From an uncultured Megasphaera sp. (lineage in GTDB: Bacteria > Bacillota > Negativicutes > Veillonellales > Megasphaeraceae): 50,292 nt of DNA. Numbering within the stretch: the stretch's first letter is position 1; each line of letters begins with the position of its first letter. The stretch is from positions 1 through 50,292 of the forward strand of contig NZ_CATWFF010000001.1 of NCBI RefSeq assembly GCF_958350005.1, read 5' to 3'. Below the pieces are notes generated by a model, which was not told the origin of the DNA, did not search any database, and saw only the letters and a program-made list of their open reading frames with translations. The translations under genes were made by a program, and so were the position numbers. Below are positions 1 through 8,187 of the stretch, in pieces.

Positions 1-48
1 GTTGCAATACATAAAAGCAGTAAGGATAGATTTAGTTGTCTCTATAGC

Positions 49-77
49 TGGCTCATTTGCCACGATTATGGTATAGT
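49..77 (+). promoter_or_regulatory. possible extended -10 promoter
   Basis: An extended -10 element (TG at 69-70, then TATAGT at 72-77) lies 36 bases before the first gene. The matching -35 position (TGGCTC, 49-54) is weak, so this is only a plausible promoter for the phosphatase gene. Nothing else is visible in the first 113 bases. Confidence 0.3.
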
Positions 78-113
78 ATATACGTGTTTCACTTTACAGG
101 GCAGGAGGACAGA

Positions 114-758
114 ATGTACACGTATGTGTTGTTTGATTTAGATGGGACATTGACGGATTCGCAGGAAGGAATCGTCAGGTCCGTGGCGTATGGGCTGGAG
201 AAGATGGGCGAATCGACTGACGGGCGGCTGGACCGCCATATCATTGTGGGACCGCCGCTGATGCGCACGTTTTTGGATGTGTACGGGTTTTCTGAAGCAA
301 AAGCCCGTCAGCTCTATGCTTATTTTCAGGAACGGTACAGTACAATAGGCAAGTTTGAAAACCGTGCCTTTGACGGCATTGTGCCCATGCTGAAGCGGCT
401 GCAGGAACGGGGTATCCATTCTTTTGTGGCTACGTCCAAGCCCCAGGTTCATGCCCAGGCCATTTGCGAAAAGTTTGGCATTGCGCCGTATGTGGAAAAA
501 ATCGCCGGTCCGGCCGTAGGTTCTCTCGATACGAAGGCCGATGTGATGCGGCGGATTCTGGACTATATAGGCCCTCAGGCTGCAGGTCATGCCGTCATGG
601 CAGGGGACCGGAAGTTTGACGTCATCGGCGCCAGGGAAACGGGGATTCCCGTCATTCTCGTCGGCTATGGCTATGGCAGCGAACAGGAACGGCGCGATGT
701 GCCGCCTGATTTTTTTGCATCTACTGTCAGCGAACTGGAACAGCTGATTATACAATAA
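114..758 (+). CDS. HAD-superfamily phosphatase (Gph/PpaX type)
   Basis: A 214-residue haloacid dehalogenase phosphatase, probably cytosolic. The N-terminal motif FDLDGTLTD gives the nucleophile Asp8 and acid Asp10; an alpha-helical cap domain follows (about residues 15-80), then a motif-III lysine near DTKAD and the acidic motif GDRKFD near residue 165. The family includes phosphoglycolate phosphatase, pyrophosphatase PpaX and nucleotidases; the sequence alone does not fix the substrate. An ATG at 57 is in frame, but the ATG at 114 follows a GGAGG ribosome site (103-107) and gives the normal family N-terminus, so I use it. It precedes a metallopeptidase by 22 bases and is probably co-transcribed with it. 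Confidence 0.85.
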   Translation: MYTYVLFDLDGTLTDSQEGIVRSVAYGLEKMGESTDGRLDRHIIVGPPLMRTFLDVYGFSEAKARQLYAYFQERYSTIGKFENRAFDGIVPMLKRLQERGIHSFVATSKPQVHAQAICEKFGIAPYVEKIAGPAVGSLDTKADVMRRILDYIGPQAAGHAVMAGDRKFDVIGARETGIPVILVGYGYGSEQERRDVPPDFFASTVSELEQLIIQ

Positions 759-780
759 GTTACAGAAAAGAGGTAGTATT

Positions 781-3702
781 ATGGTATTGCAGGAAGGCAG
801 CCTCATCCACGGCTTTCGCGTAGACCGGTCGGTGTACGTCAGCGAAGTGGACAGTCAGGCTTATGAAATGCACCACGTCCAGTCAGGGGCGCGGCTGCTG
901 TATTTGCAGAATACAGATGATAATAAGGTGTTTTCGATTTCGTTCCGCACGACGCCGACGGACAGCACCGGTGTTCCTCATATTTGTGAACATTCCGTGC
1001 TGTGCGGCTCCCGGAAGTTTCCCCTGAAGGAACCGTTTGTTGAACTGGTCAAGGGTTCTTTGAATACGTTCCTCAATGCCATGACCTTTCCCGATAAGAC
1101 CATGTATCCTGTGGCCAGCCGCAACGACAAGGATTTCAGAAACCTCATGGATGTCTATCTGGATGCCGTGTTCTTTCCGAATATGCTGAAAGACCCGCAG
1201 GTCCTCATGCAGGAAGGCTGGCATTATGAGCTGGAATCGCCTGATGCACCGCTGACGTACAGCGGCGTCGTATTTAATGAAATGAAAGGCGTCTTTTCTT
1301 CTCCTGATTCGCAGCTGGAACGGCATGTCATGACCAATCTCTTCCCTGATACGACATACGGCGTCGAATCGGGCGGCGATCCCGACGATATTCCCCAGCT
1401 TACGCAGAAAGCCTTTGTGGCCTTCCACGAAAAATATTATCACCCGTCGAACAGCTACATATTCCTGTACGGCGACATGGATATAGACGCAACCCTGGCG
1501 TTCATTGACGGGGAATATCTGAGCAAGTTTACAGTCCAGCCTGTAGATTCGGCCATTCGCCGGCAGGCTCCGGTAACACCGGTGGTGCAGTCCTATCCGT
1601 ACGGCATCGGGTCGGAAGAAAAAACAGCTCACAAGACGCTGCACAGCCTTACCTACGTCATTGATGATGCGTTGAATCCCACACTGGGACTGGCTTTTAA
1701 GATTCTGACCTACGTACTGCTCCAGTCGCCGGCGGCACCGCTGAAAAAGGCCCTGGTCGATGCCGGTGTAGGCAAGGATATTTCCGGCGATTTCCAGGAC
1801 GGTCTGCTGCAGCCTATTTGGGGAATTTCTGTCAACGGTTCCGACCCGGACAAGCAGGAACGGATCTTATCCGTTGTCCGCCAGGTTCTGAGCGACATGG
1901 TACAGCAGGGACTGGACAAGAAACTGCTGGAAGGGGCTCTGAACCGCGTGGAATTTACGCTGCGCGAAGCGGACTTTGCCGGCCGCCCGAAAGGTCTTAT
2001 TTACGGTATTCGCTGCATGGATACGTGGCTCTATGACGGCGATCCTCTGGATACACTGCGCTATGAAGATGCCCTCAAGACGCTGCGCGACGGGATTCAG
2101 ACGACCTATTACGAAGATATTCTGAAAAAATATATTCTCGACAATTCCTATTATGCCCTTATTTCCCTGATTCCCGAACCGGGACTGACAGAACGGCATG
2201 AAGAGGAAGTGGCGAAAAAGCTGGCAGCTTATAAAGCGACCTTGTCGGCAGAAGAAATTGACGGCATTATTGCGTCAGCCAAGGCCCTGAAAGCCCGGCA
2301 GGCGGCACCGGATTCGCCGGAAGCGCTCCTGTCCATTCCGACGTTGTCGCGGGAGGATCTGGACCATGAAGCGGAACATATTGACATGACTGTCGGCGAA
2401 GCCGGCGGCGTGCGTTTTTGCTATGTCCCGGATTTCACCAATGGCATTACCTACGTCAATGCGTACTTTGACCTGCGCGGCGTGACGGCGGAAGACCTGC
2501 CCTATGTGTACTTGCTGAGTGATCTGATCGGCGATTTGGATACGAAATCCCATACGTACGGCGAACTGGCTTCGCTCATCGATTTGTATACCGGCGGCAT
2601 TGATTATTCTGTATCGGCCTTTGCGGACCGGGAAGATAACCGGGCTTATGTACCGGTGTTCAAATATAAGGCAAAGGTCCTGAGCCAGCATATTGGCAAA
2701 CTGATTGACTTGCTGCGGGAAATTTCGACGGAAACGGTGTTTACGAATGAAAGCCGACTCATTGAACTGGTGGAAGAAACGAAGGCCGGCTGGGATATGG
2801 ATGCCTTCCGCCGGGGCCACACCATTGTCATGCACCGCGTTTTGTCCTATGTATCGCCTGTAGAAGCGTTCTGCGATGCCGGTGAGTTCTCGTACTACGA
2901 ATGGATCAGCCAGGTTGCAGCCCATATCCGGGAAAACAGCCAGGCTGTAGGCAAGCGTCTGGCCGATGTGATGAAGAAGATTTTCAGCCGCGCTGCCATG
3001 ACTGTACAGATTACGGGCAGTACGGCAGAAAAAGAACAGGCTGCTGCCGCCCTTTCCCGCTGGACCAATGCACTTCCTGCCGGGTCTGCCCCGTCGGGGC
3101 TGTGCCAGTTTGCACTGTCCCGCAAAAACGAAGGCATCATGACCAGTGGCAAGGTGCAGTACGTGGCCAAAGGCGGCAATTTCCGCAGTCACGGCTATGC
3201 CTATACGGGAGCGCTCATGGTACTGGACACGATTTTGCAGTATGGCTATTTATGGACCAAAGTCCGCGTTCAGGGCGGGGCATACGGTGCCTTTACCCGT
3301 TTTTACGGCAACGGCGACATGGTCTTCTGCTCCTATCGGGACCCGAATCTGGGCAGTACTGTTACGGCCTATGACCAGCTGGCAGACTATCTGGAACACT
3401 TCGACGTATCAGCTCGGGAAATGACCAAATACGTCATTGGTACGCTGAGCCGGATTGATGTACCCCTGACGCCGTCGCTGCGTGGGGATAAGGCCATGAA
3501 CCGGTACTTTACGGGCCTGACGCAGGAACTGATTCAGCATCGCCGCAATCAGCTTCTGACGGCAGAAGCCAAGGATATCCGCGCCCTGGCACCGATGATC
3601 CGCGACGTCATGGCTGACAACAACCTCTGCGTCATGGGCGGTGAAGCGAAAATCCGGCAGGAATCGGCCCTGTTTGACCATCTCGTATCGCTGCCTGATT
3701 AG
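781..3702 (+). CDS. M16C family zinc metallopeptidase (presequence-protease-like)
   Basis: A 973-residue peptidase of the insulinase/PreP family. The inverted zinc motif HxxEH is at residues 67-71 (H67, E70, H71), with a downstream glutamate expected near the NEMKG segment (about residue 165). The length fits the single-chain M16C group, in which two halves of a clamshell joined by a hinge enclose peptide substrates. No signal peptide is visible, so it is likely cytosolic and degrades short peptides. A ribosome site AAGAGG sits 6-11 bases before the ATG. It is followed after 11 bases by gluQ, so the first three genes look like one transcription unit ending at the terminator at 4686. Confidence 0.9.
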   Translation: MVLQEGSLIHGFRVDRSVYVSEVDSQAYEMHHVQSGARLLYLQNTDDNKVFSISFRTTPTDSTGVPHICEHSVLCGSRKFPLKEPFVELVKGSLNTFLNAMTFPDKTMYPVASRNDKDFRNLMDVYLDAVFFPNMLKDPQVLMQEGWHYELESPDAPLTYSGVVFNEMKGVFSSPDSQLERHVMTNLFPDTTYGVESGGDPDDIPQLTQKAFVAFHEKYYHPSNSYIFLYGDMDIDATLAFIDGEYLSKFTVQPVDSAIRRQAPVTPVVQSYPYGIGSEEKTAHKTLHSLTYVIDDALNPTLGLAFKILTYVLLQSPAAPLKKALVDAGVGKDISGDFQDGLLQPIWGISVNGSDPDKQERILSVVRQVLSDMVQQGLDKKLLEGALNRVEFTLREADFAGRPKGLIYGIRCMDTWLYDGDPLDTLRYEDALKTLRDGIQTTYYEDILKKYILDNSYYALISLIPEPGLTERHEEEVAKKLAAYKATLSAEEIDGIIASAKALKARQAAPDSPEALLSIPTLSREDLDHEAEHIDMTVGEAGGVRFCYVPDFTNGITYVNAYFDLRGVTAEDLPYVYLLSDLIGDLDTKSHTYGELASLIDLYTGGIDYSVSAFADREDNRAYVPVFKYKAKVLSQHIGKLIDLLREISTETVFTNESRLIELVEETKAGWDMDAFRRGHTIVMHRVLSYVSPVEAFCDAGEFSYYEWISQVAAHIRENSQAVGKRLADVMKKIFSRAAMTVQITGSTAEKEQAAAALSRWTNALPAGSAPSGLCQFALSRKNEGIMTSGKVQYVAKGGNFRSHGYAYTGALMVLDTILQYGYLWTKVRVQGGAYGAFTRFYGNGDMVFCSYRDPNLGSTVTAYDQLADYLEHFDVSAREMTKYVIGTLSRIDVPLTPSLRGDKAMNRYFTGLTQELIQHRRNQLLTAEAKDIRALAPMIRDVMADNNLCVMGGEAKIRQESALFDHLVSLPD

Positions 3703-3713
3703 GAGAGGAAGCG

Positions 3714-4664
3714 ATGAGAGGACGGTTTGCGCCCAGTCCGACAGGATATATCCATTTGGGCAATGTATGGACGGCGTTTCTCTGCTGGCTCCAGGTGCGT
3801 CAGGCCGGCGGCACGCTGGTGCTGCGGATCGAAGATATTGATGAGCAGCGGTCCAAGCCAGTCTTTGAGCAGGCCCTGCTGGAGGACTTGCGCTGGCTTG
3901 GGCTGACCTGGGATGAAGGGCCAGATGCAGGCGGTGCCTGTGGGCCTTATGTGCAGCAGCAGCGGTATGATTTCTATGCGGCGTGCCTGCAGTCTATCCA
4001 GGAACGGGGCCTGCTGTATCCATGCTATTGCAGCCGCGCGCGCCTGCAGGCCATTGGCGCCCCGCATGCTGGGGAGCACACGGTCTATGACGGCCACTGT
4101 TACGGTCTGACCGACGAAGAGCGGCGGCAAATGAAAAAAGCGCCGTCCTTTCGCATCCACGTGCCGCCGCGGCACATTGCCTTCTCTGACGGCATCTATG
4201 GCCGGCAGGAAGCGTTTCTGCCAACATCGTGCGGCGACTTTGTCCTTCGCCGGGCTGACGGCTTATATGCGTACCAGCTGGCTGTGTCGGCTGATGACGG
4301 GGCCATGGCTATTACACATGTCCTGCGCGGCCGTGATCTGCTGTCGTCGACGGCGCAGCAGATCTGGCTCATGGAGCTGCTCGGGTATACGCCGCCAGTG
4401 TATACTCATGTACCTATGCTGATTGACGGACAGGGACAGCGCCTGTCCAAGCGGCAGCACGGCATTACGGTCCGGGAACTTCGCAGTCATGGCGTGACGG
4501 CAGCGCAGGTGTTGTCCTATTTGGCCTGGAAAGGCGGACTGCTTCCGGATCCTGCTGTGTATAGTCTGGACGAGCTGCTGCATTACTGCGATCTTCAGCG
4601 TTTGGGGCAGAAGGATATTCGCATGGATGACGATGTGTACCAGGCGATTACAGCATTTACGTGA
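3714..4664 (+). CDS. gluQ: glutamyl-Q tRNA(Asp) synthetase
   Basis: A 316-residue truncated class-I glutamyl-tRNA synthetase paralogue. It has the GluRS start RFAPSPTGYIHLGN (HIGH-like signature HLGN), the RIEDID segment, a Cys-x-Cys zinc site (CYCSR) near residue 103, and a KMSKS-like RLSKR near residue 245. It ends soon after the catalytic core and lacks the GluRS anticodon-binding domain. That architecture is characteristic of GluQ-RS, which charges glutamate onto queuosine at position 34 of tRNA(Asp) rather than onto a tRNA 3' end. The ribosome site GAGAGG is 5 bases before the ATG. A strong terminator follows the stop codon. Full-length GltX is excluded by length. Confidence 0.9.
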   Translation: MRGRFAPSPTGYIHLGNVWTAFLCWLQVRQAGGTLVLRIEDIDEQRSKPVFEQALLEDLRWLGLTWDEGPDAGGACGPYVQQQRYDFYAACLQSIQERGLLYPCYCSRARLQAIGAPHAGEHTVYDGHCYGLTDEERRQMKKAPSFRIHVPPRHIAFSDGIYGRQEAFLPTSCGDFVLRRADGLYAYQLAVSADDGAMAITHVLRGRDLLSSTAQQIWLMELLGYTPPVYTHVPMLIDGQGQRLSKRQHGITVRELRSHGVTAAQVLSYLAWKGGLLPDPAVYSLDELLHYCDLQRLGQKDIRMDDDVYQAITAFT

Positions 4665-4685
4665 CTTCTCCTTTTTGACTATTGC

Positions 4686-4716
4686 ATCACCATGCTTCGG
4701 CATGGTGATTTTTTTA
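4686..4716 (+). terminator. rho-independent terminator after gluQ
   Basis: A perfect 10-bp stem (ATCACCATGC / GCATGGTGAT) closed by a TTCG tetraloop and followed by a run of T. It separates the gluQ unit from the dcw cluster. Confidence 0.92.
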
Positions 4717-4744
4717 TACTTTTTTCTATTCACCGTGATATTTA

Positions 4745-4774
4745 TTGTCAGGTGGTGTGAAAATGTGGTAAAAT
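4745..4774 (+). promoter_or_regulatory. dcw cluster promoter
   Basis: TTGTCA at 4745-4750 and TAAAAT at 4769-4774 are 18 bases apart and lie upstream of mraZ. The -10 region overlaps the GTGGT repeats thought to bind MraZ, which suggests autoregulation by promoter occlusion. Confidence 0.6.
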
Positions 4775-4779
4775 GTGGT
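4752..4779 (+). promoter_or_regulatory. MraZ operator repeats
   Basis: Three direct copies of GTGGT start at 4752, 4765 and 4775 (steps of 13 and 10 bases), the last two inside the longer shared word AAATGTGGT. MraZ is known to bind short G-rich direct repeats spaced about one helical turn apart in front of its own gene. Position, spacing and composition fit; binding itself is inferred. Confidence 0.6.
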
Positions 4780-4814
4780 GAATAGTGAAAGAGGCGAGAA
4801 GGGGGCGGCGGCAT

Positions 4815-5255
4815 ATGTTTATGGGCGAACATGGGCATACGATTGATGCAAAAGGCCGCCTCATCATGCCTGTCAGATTCCGCGAGGAATTAGGCGCCCA
4901 GTGTGTGGTTACCCGTGGTCTCGAAGGGTGTCTGTCCGTGTATACGATGGAAAGCTGGGTCCGGCTCGCTGAGCGCATGAAAAAACTGACGGCGTCCAAA
5001 GAAAGTGTGCGTGCCTTCAAGCGTTTTCTGTTCGGCGGCGCTGCAGAGATCGAGTTTGACAAGCAGGGGCGCATTCTGATTCCCCCATCCCTGCGGGCCT
5101 ATGCAAAACTGACGAAGGACGTCATCGTTCTGGGAACAGGAGATAAAATAGAAATCTGGGCGAAAGATGTATATGAAGCCTATACAGCGGCTGTCGTTCC
5201 GGATATAGAAGATATTGCTGAAACATTGGACGAATCGCTGGAGCTTGATTTTTAG
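4815..5255 (+). CDS. mraZ: transcriptional regulator MraZ
   Basis: A 146-residue protein with two AbrB-like MraZ repeats, shown by the paired signatures DAKGRLIMP (near residue 14) and DKQGRILIP (near residue 85). MraZ forms a ring-shaped oligomer on the nucleoid and regulates the division and wall cluster it heads. An in-frame ATG at 4785 would add ten residues, but the family starts MFMGE, so I take the ATG at 4815; a G-rich stretch (4800-4805) can serve as ribosome site. Only 8 bases separate it from rsmH. Confidence 0.95.
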   Translation: MFMGEHGHTIDAKGRLIMPVRFREELGAQCVVTRGLEGCLSVYTMESWVRLAERMKKLTASKESVRAFKRFLFGGAAEIEFDKQGRILIPPSLRAYAKLTKDVIVLGTGDKIEIWAKDVYEAYTAAVVPDIEDIAETLDESLELDF

Positions 5256-5263
5256 GAGGTACC

Positions 5264-6196
5264 ATGGAGTTTCATCATGTGAGCGTGCTGCGAAGCGAAA
5301 CAATCGACAATCTCATGACCGATCCGAACGGCATATATGTGGACTGTACGCTGGGCGGAGGCGGCCATTCCCGGGCCCTGGCAGACCGGCTGCAGCCTGG
5401 AGCGCTGCTTATTGGGCTCGATCAGGATGCCGATGCCATTGCTGCAGCATCGGCCCGGCTGGAAGGAATTGTCTGCCGGCACCGGCTGGTACAGCGCAAC
5501 TTCAGCAGTCTGTCTGATGTGCTTGATGAAATGAATATTGATGCCGTCGACGGCGTCATGTTTGATCTGGGTGTGTCCAGTTATCAGCTGGATACGCCGG
5601 AACGGGGCTTTTCGTATATGCAGGACGGTCCGCTGGACATGCGGATGGACCGAAGTCAGAACAAAAGTGCCTATGACGTAGTGAACACGTACAGCGAAGC
5701 CGATTTATACCGCATTATCAGGGAATACGGCGAAGAACGGTGGGCCAAGCGCATTGCGTCCTTTATTGCTGCGGCGCGCCGGGAAAAGCCGGTAGAACGG
5801 ACGGAAGAACTGGTGCAGATCATTAAACATGCCATTCCTGCCGGTGCCCGGAAAGACGGCCCCCATCCGGCAAAGCGGACCTTTCAGGCCATTCGCATCG
5901 AAGTAAATGATGAACTGGGGATTCTCCGGGAGTCTGTAGAAGCGGCGGCCCATCGCCTGAAGCCAGGCGGTCATATCTGCGTGATTACCTTTCATTCCCT
6001 GGAAGACCGTATTGTCAAGCAGGCCTTTAAATTGATGGCGACGGACTGCATCTGTCCGCCTGACCTGCCGGTCTGCGTGTGCGGCCACAAGGCGATACTG
6101 CAGAAGAAGAGTCACGTAATCGTCCCGTCGGAAGCGGAACTGGAGCAGAATCCCCGGGCGAGGAGTGCCAAGCTGCGCGTAGGCATTCATCTATAG
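5264..6196 (+). CDS. rsmH: 16S rRNA (cytosine(1402)-N4)-methyltransferase
   Basis: A 310-residue SAM-dependent methyltransferase (older name MraW) that methylates C1402 of 16S rRNA in the decoding centre. The SAM-binding glycine loop DCTLGGGGHS is near residue 27, followed by the family segments DLGVSSYQLD and GFSYMQDGPLDMRMD. The C-terminal segment RSAKLRV is typical. The AGGAGGT site at 5254-5260 overlaps the mraZ stop region, indicating coupled translation. It is the second gene of the dcw cluster, its usual place. Confidence 0.96.
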   Translation: MEFHHVSVLRSETIDNLMTDPNGIYVDCTLGGGGHSRALADRLQPGALLIGLDQDADAIAAASARLEGIVCRHRLVQRNFSSLSDVLDEMNIDAVDGVMFDLGVSSYQLDTPERGFSYMQDGPLDMRMDRSQNKSAYDVVNTYSEADLYRIIREYGEERWAKRIASFIAAARREKPVERTEELVQIIKHAIPAGARKDGPHPAKRTFQAIRIEVNDELGILRESVEAAAHRLKPGGHICVITFHSLEDRIVKQAFKLMATDCICPPDLPVCVCGHKAILQKKSHVIVPSEAELEQNPRARSAKLRVGIHL

Positions 6197-6229
6197 GCGT
6201 CAGGGTATTCGGAAATGGGAGGGATGGAC

Positions 6230-6607
6230 ATGTTGGCCAGAAAAGCAGAATACATGTCGGCTGCAGGAAAACCGCGGGAATGGTACATGCAGAAACGGTC
6301 AAAGGCAGAAAAAAAACATATTGTGACCTTTATGAAGCGTATAGGGCTGCTGCTGGGGCTTGTGTTTTCCATCATCCTGGCAAGTATTTCCATTGCAGCA
6401 GTCAAATCGAACTATACCTATGCCCTGATGCAGGAAAAGCAGCAGGTCCGACAGCTGCAGCGGGACAATGATGCCCTGCGTATTGATATTGCGAGATTAG
6501 ACACGGCAGAACGGATTTATACGATGGCGACTACGAAGCTGGGTATGACGGCGCCGGCGCATATTCTGTACGGCCCGCCGTCTCAGACGGAGGCAGTCAG
6601 CCCCTAA
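6230..6607 (+). CDS. ftsL: cell division protein FtsL-like
   Basis: A 125-residue bitopic membrane protein: a basic cytoplasmic N-terminus, one membrane span (about residues 43-62, rich in L, I, S and A), then a heptad-like coiled-coil (QEKQQVRQLQRDNDALRIDI) and a short tail. This topology and the slot directly after rsmH identify FtsL, the FtsB/FtsQ partner that helps activate septal wall synthesis. In-frame ATGs at 6215 and 6224 exist; the GGGAGGG at 6217-6223 is best spaced for the ATG at 6230. Primary sequence is poorly conserved in this family, so the call rests on topology and position. Confidence 0.8.
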   Translation: MLARKAEYMSAAGKPREWYMQKRSKAEKKHIVTFMKRIGLLLGLVFSIILASISIAAVKSNYTYALMQEKQQVRQLQRDNDALRIDIARLDTAERIYTMATTKLGMTAPAHILYGPPSQTEAVSP

Positions 6608-6619
6608 TATGACGACGTC

Positions 6620-6641
6620 AGCAGCCTTTGGTAAGGCTGCT
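6620..6641 (+). other. hairpin between ftsL and murE (possible attenuator)
   Basis: A 7-bp inverted repeat (AGCAGCC / GGCTGCT) with an 8-base loop, followed by a T-rich but interrupted tail. It sits exactly where ftsI normally lies. It could be a weak terminator or attenuator. Confidence 0.4.
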
Positions 6642-6684
6642 ATTGTTGTTTGTTCTGCCACAGCGAATAGATTGAGGAGGATAT

Positions 6685-8187
6685 ATGATGAAAACAGTAG
6701 GAGAACTTTGCAAGCAAATGAAGGGAATATACAATCTGGACGGCGCCGCCAATACGCCTGTTACGGGGATTACGTCTGATTCCCGTAATGTACAGCCCGG
6801 TGATTTGTTCGTCTGCATTTCCGGCGTCCATGTCGATGGCGCTGCCTTTGCCGCTCAGGCCGTTGAAAAAGGGGCAGTTGCCGTACTGACGACAAAACAT
6901 CTGGATCTGCCGAAGGGAACGGTTCAGATTATGACGCCGGAAATACATCACGCCCTGGAAGACATGGTGCCTTATTTTTATGATTATCCCGGAAAAAAGA
7001 TGCGCATGATCGGCGTTACCGGCACGAACGGCAAGACGACGACGACCCACATTATTGCTCATATCCTGCGGGCTGCAGGCCATCATGTGGGCGTTCTCGG
7101 CACGATTCATGCCCTCATTGATGACGAAGAACTGCCGATTCACAATACGACTCCTGATGTAGTAGAACTGCAGCGCTTTCTGGCGCTTATGCTGGAAAAA
7201 GGCATGACTCACGTCGTCATGGAAGTATCCAGCCATGCCCTGGCACTGAACCGGGTAGCAGGCATTGAATTCGATACGGCTGTATTTACCAATCTGACGC
7301 AGGATCACCTCGATTTCCACAAGACCATGGAAAATTACGTCGCTGCCAAGGCCAAGCTGTTTCAGAGCCTGTCGGCGCCGGATCACGTCAAAGATAACAA
7401 GACGGCCATTGTCAATATTGATGACGACTGGGCCGATCATATTCTCCGGGCCTGCCACTGCAAGGTACTGACGTACGGCGTAGAAAAGAAAGCAGACCTG
7501 CAGGGCTCCAATCTGAAAGTAGAACTGAAAAAATCGTCCTTTGACGTCACCGGGCCTTTTGGCAGTGTTCACCTCAATATGAACATTACCGGCCTGTTCA
7601 ATGTGTACAACACGCTGGCCGCCATTGGTGCCGCTCACGCCGAAGGTGTCGATACCAAGACCATTGACAGCGCCATTCAGACCTTCCATGCTGTTGCCGG
7701 GCGGTTTGAACTGGTTGAAGCGGGCCAGGATTTTGCCATTGTCGTCGATTATTCCCATACGCCGGACAGCCTGGAAAAGGCTTTGACCACAGCACGGGCC
7801 ATGAAGCCAAACCGCATCATTGCCGTATTCGGCTGCGGCGGTGACCGGGATCGGACGAAACGGCCCATTATGGGGAAAATTGCGGCCCAGGAAGCAGATA
7901 TTCCCATTGTTACCTCTGATAACCCCCGCTCGGAAGATCCCGAAGCCATTGTCCGGGAAGTCGAAGCCGGCGTAGAACAGGGCCTCAAGCCAGGTCAGCA
8001 CCATGAAGTCATTGTAGACCGCCGCTCGGCTATTCGCCGGGCTGTAGAACTGGCAAAGACAGGAGATATTATTCTCATTGCCGGCAAAGGTCATGAAACG
8101 TATCAGATTTTAAACAGCGGCACCATTCATTTTGACGACCGCGAAGAAGCGCGCAACGCCGTGCTGGCTCGAAAGGGGAATCACTGA
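6685..8187 (+). CDS. murE: UDP-MurNAc-tripeptide synthetase, meso-DAP adding
   Basis: A 500-residue Mur ligase. It has an N-terminal UDP-binding domain, the ATP loop GTNGKTTT near residue 113, and a C-terminal domain with the substrate motif DNPR at residues 412-415. That motif is the known marker for meso-diaminopimelate, in contrast to lysine ligases. It adds the third residue to the peptidoglycan stem peptide in the cytosol. A strong GGAGG site (6675-6680) precedes tandem ATG codons; I use the first. The stop codon overlaps the murF start by one base (TGATG). Confidence 0.97.
   Translation: MMKTVGELCKQMKGIYNLDGAANTPVTGITSDSRNVQPGDLFVCISGVHVDGAAFAAQAVEKGAVAVLTTKHLDLPKGTVQIMTPEIHHALEDMVPYFYDYPGKKMRMIGVTGTNGKTTTTHIIAHILRAAGHHVGVLGTIHALIDDEELPIHNTTPDVVELQRFLALMLEKGMTHVVMEVSSHALALNRVAGIEFDTAVFTNLTQDHLDFHKTMENYVAAKAKLFQSLSAPDHVKDNKTAIVNIDDDWADHILRACHCKVLTYGVEKKADLQGSNLKVELKKSSFDVTGPFGSVHLNMNITGLFNVYNTLAAIGAAHAEGVDTKTIDSAIQTFHAVAGRFELVEAGQDFAIVVDYSHTPDSLEKALTTARAMKPNRIIAVFGCGGDRDRTKRPIMGKIAAQEADIPIVTSDNPRSEDPEAIVREVEAGVEQGLKPGQHHEVIVDRRSAIRRAVELAKTGDIILIAGKGHETYQILNSGTIHFDDREEARNAVLARKGNH

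Noticed and set aside
6640..8094. A 484-codon minus-strand open frame across murE
   Set aside because: It is the antisense shadow of a canonical MurE and has no family motif. The same applies to long minus-strand frames across the M16C, pheT, lon, hldD and mur genes.
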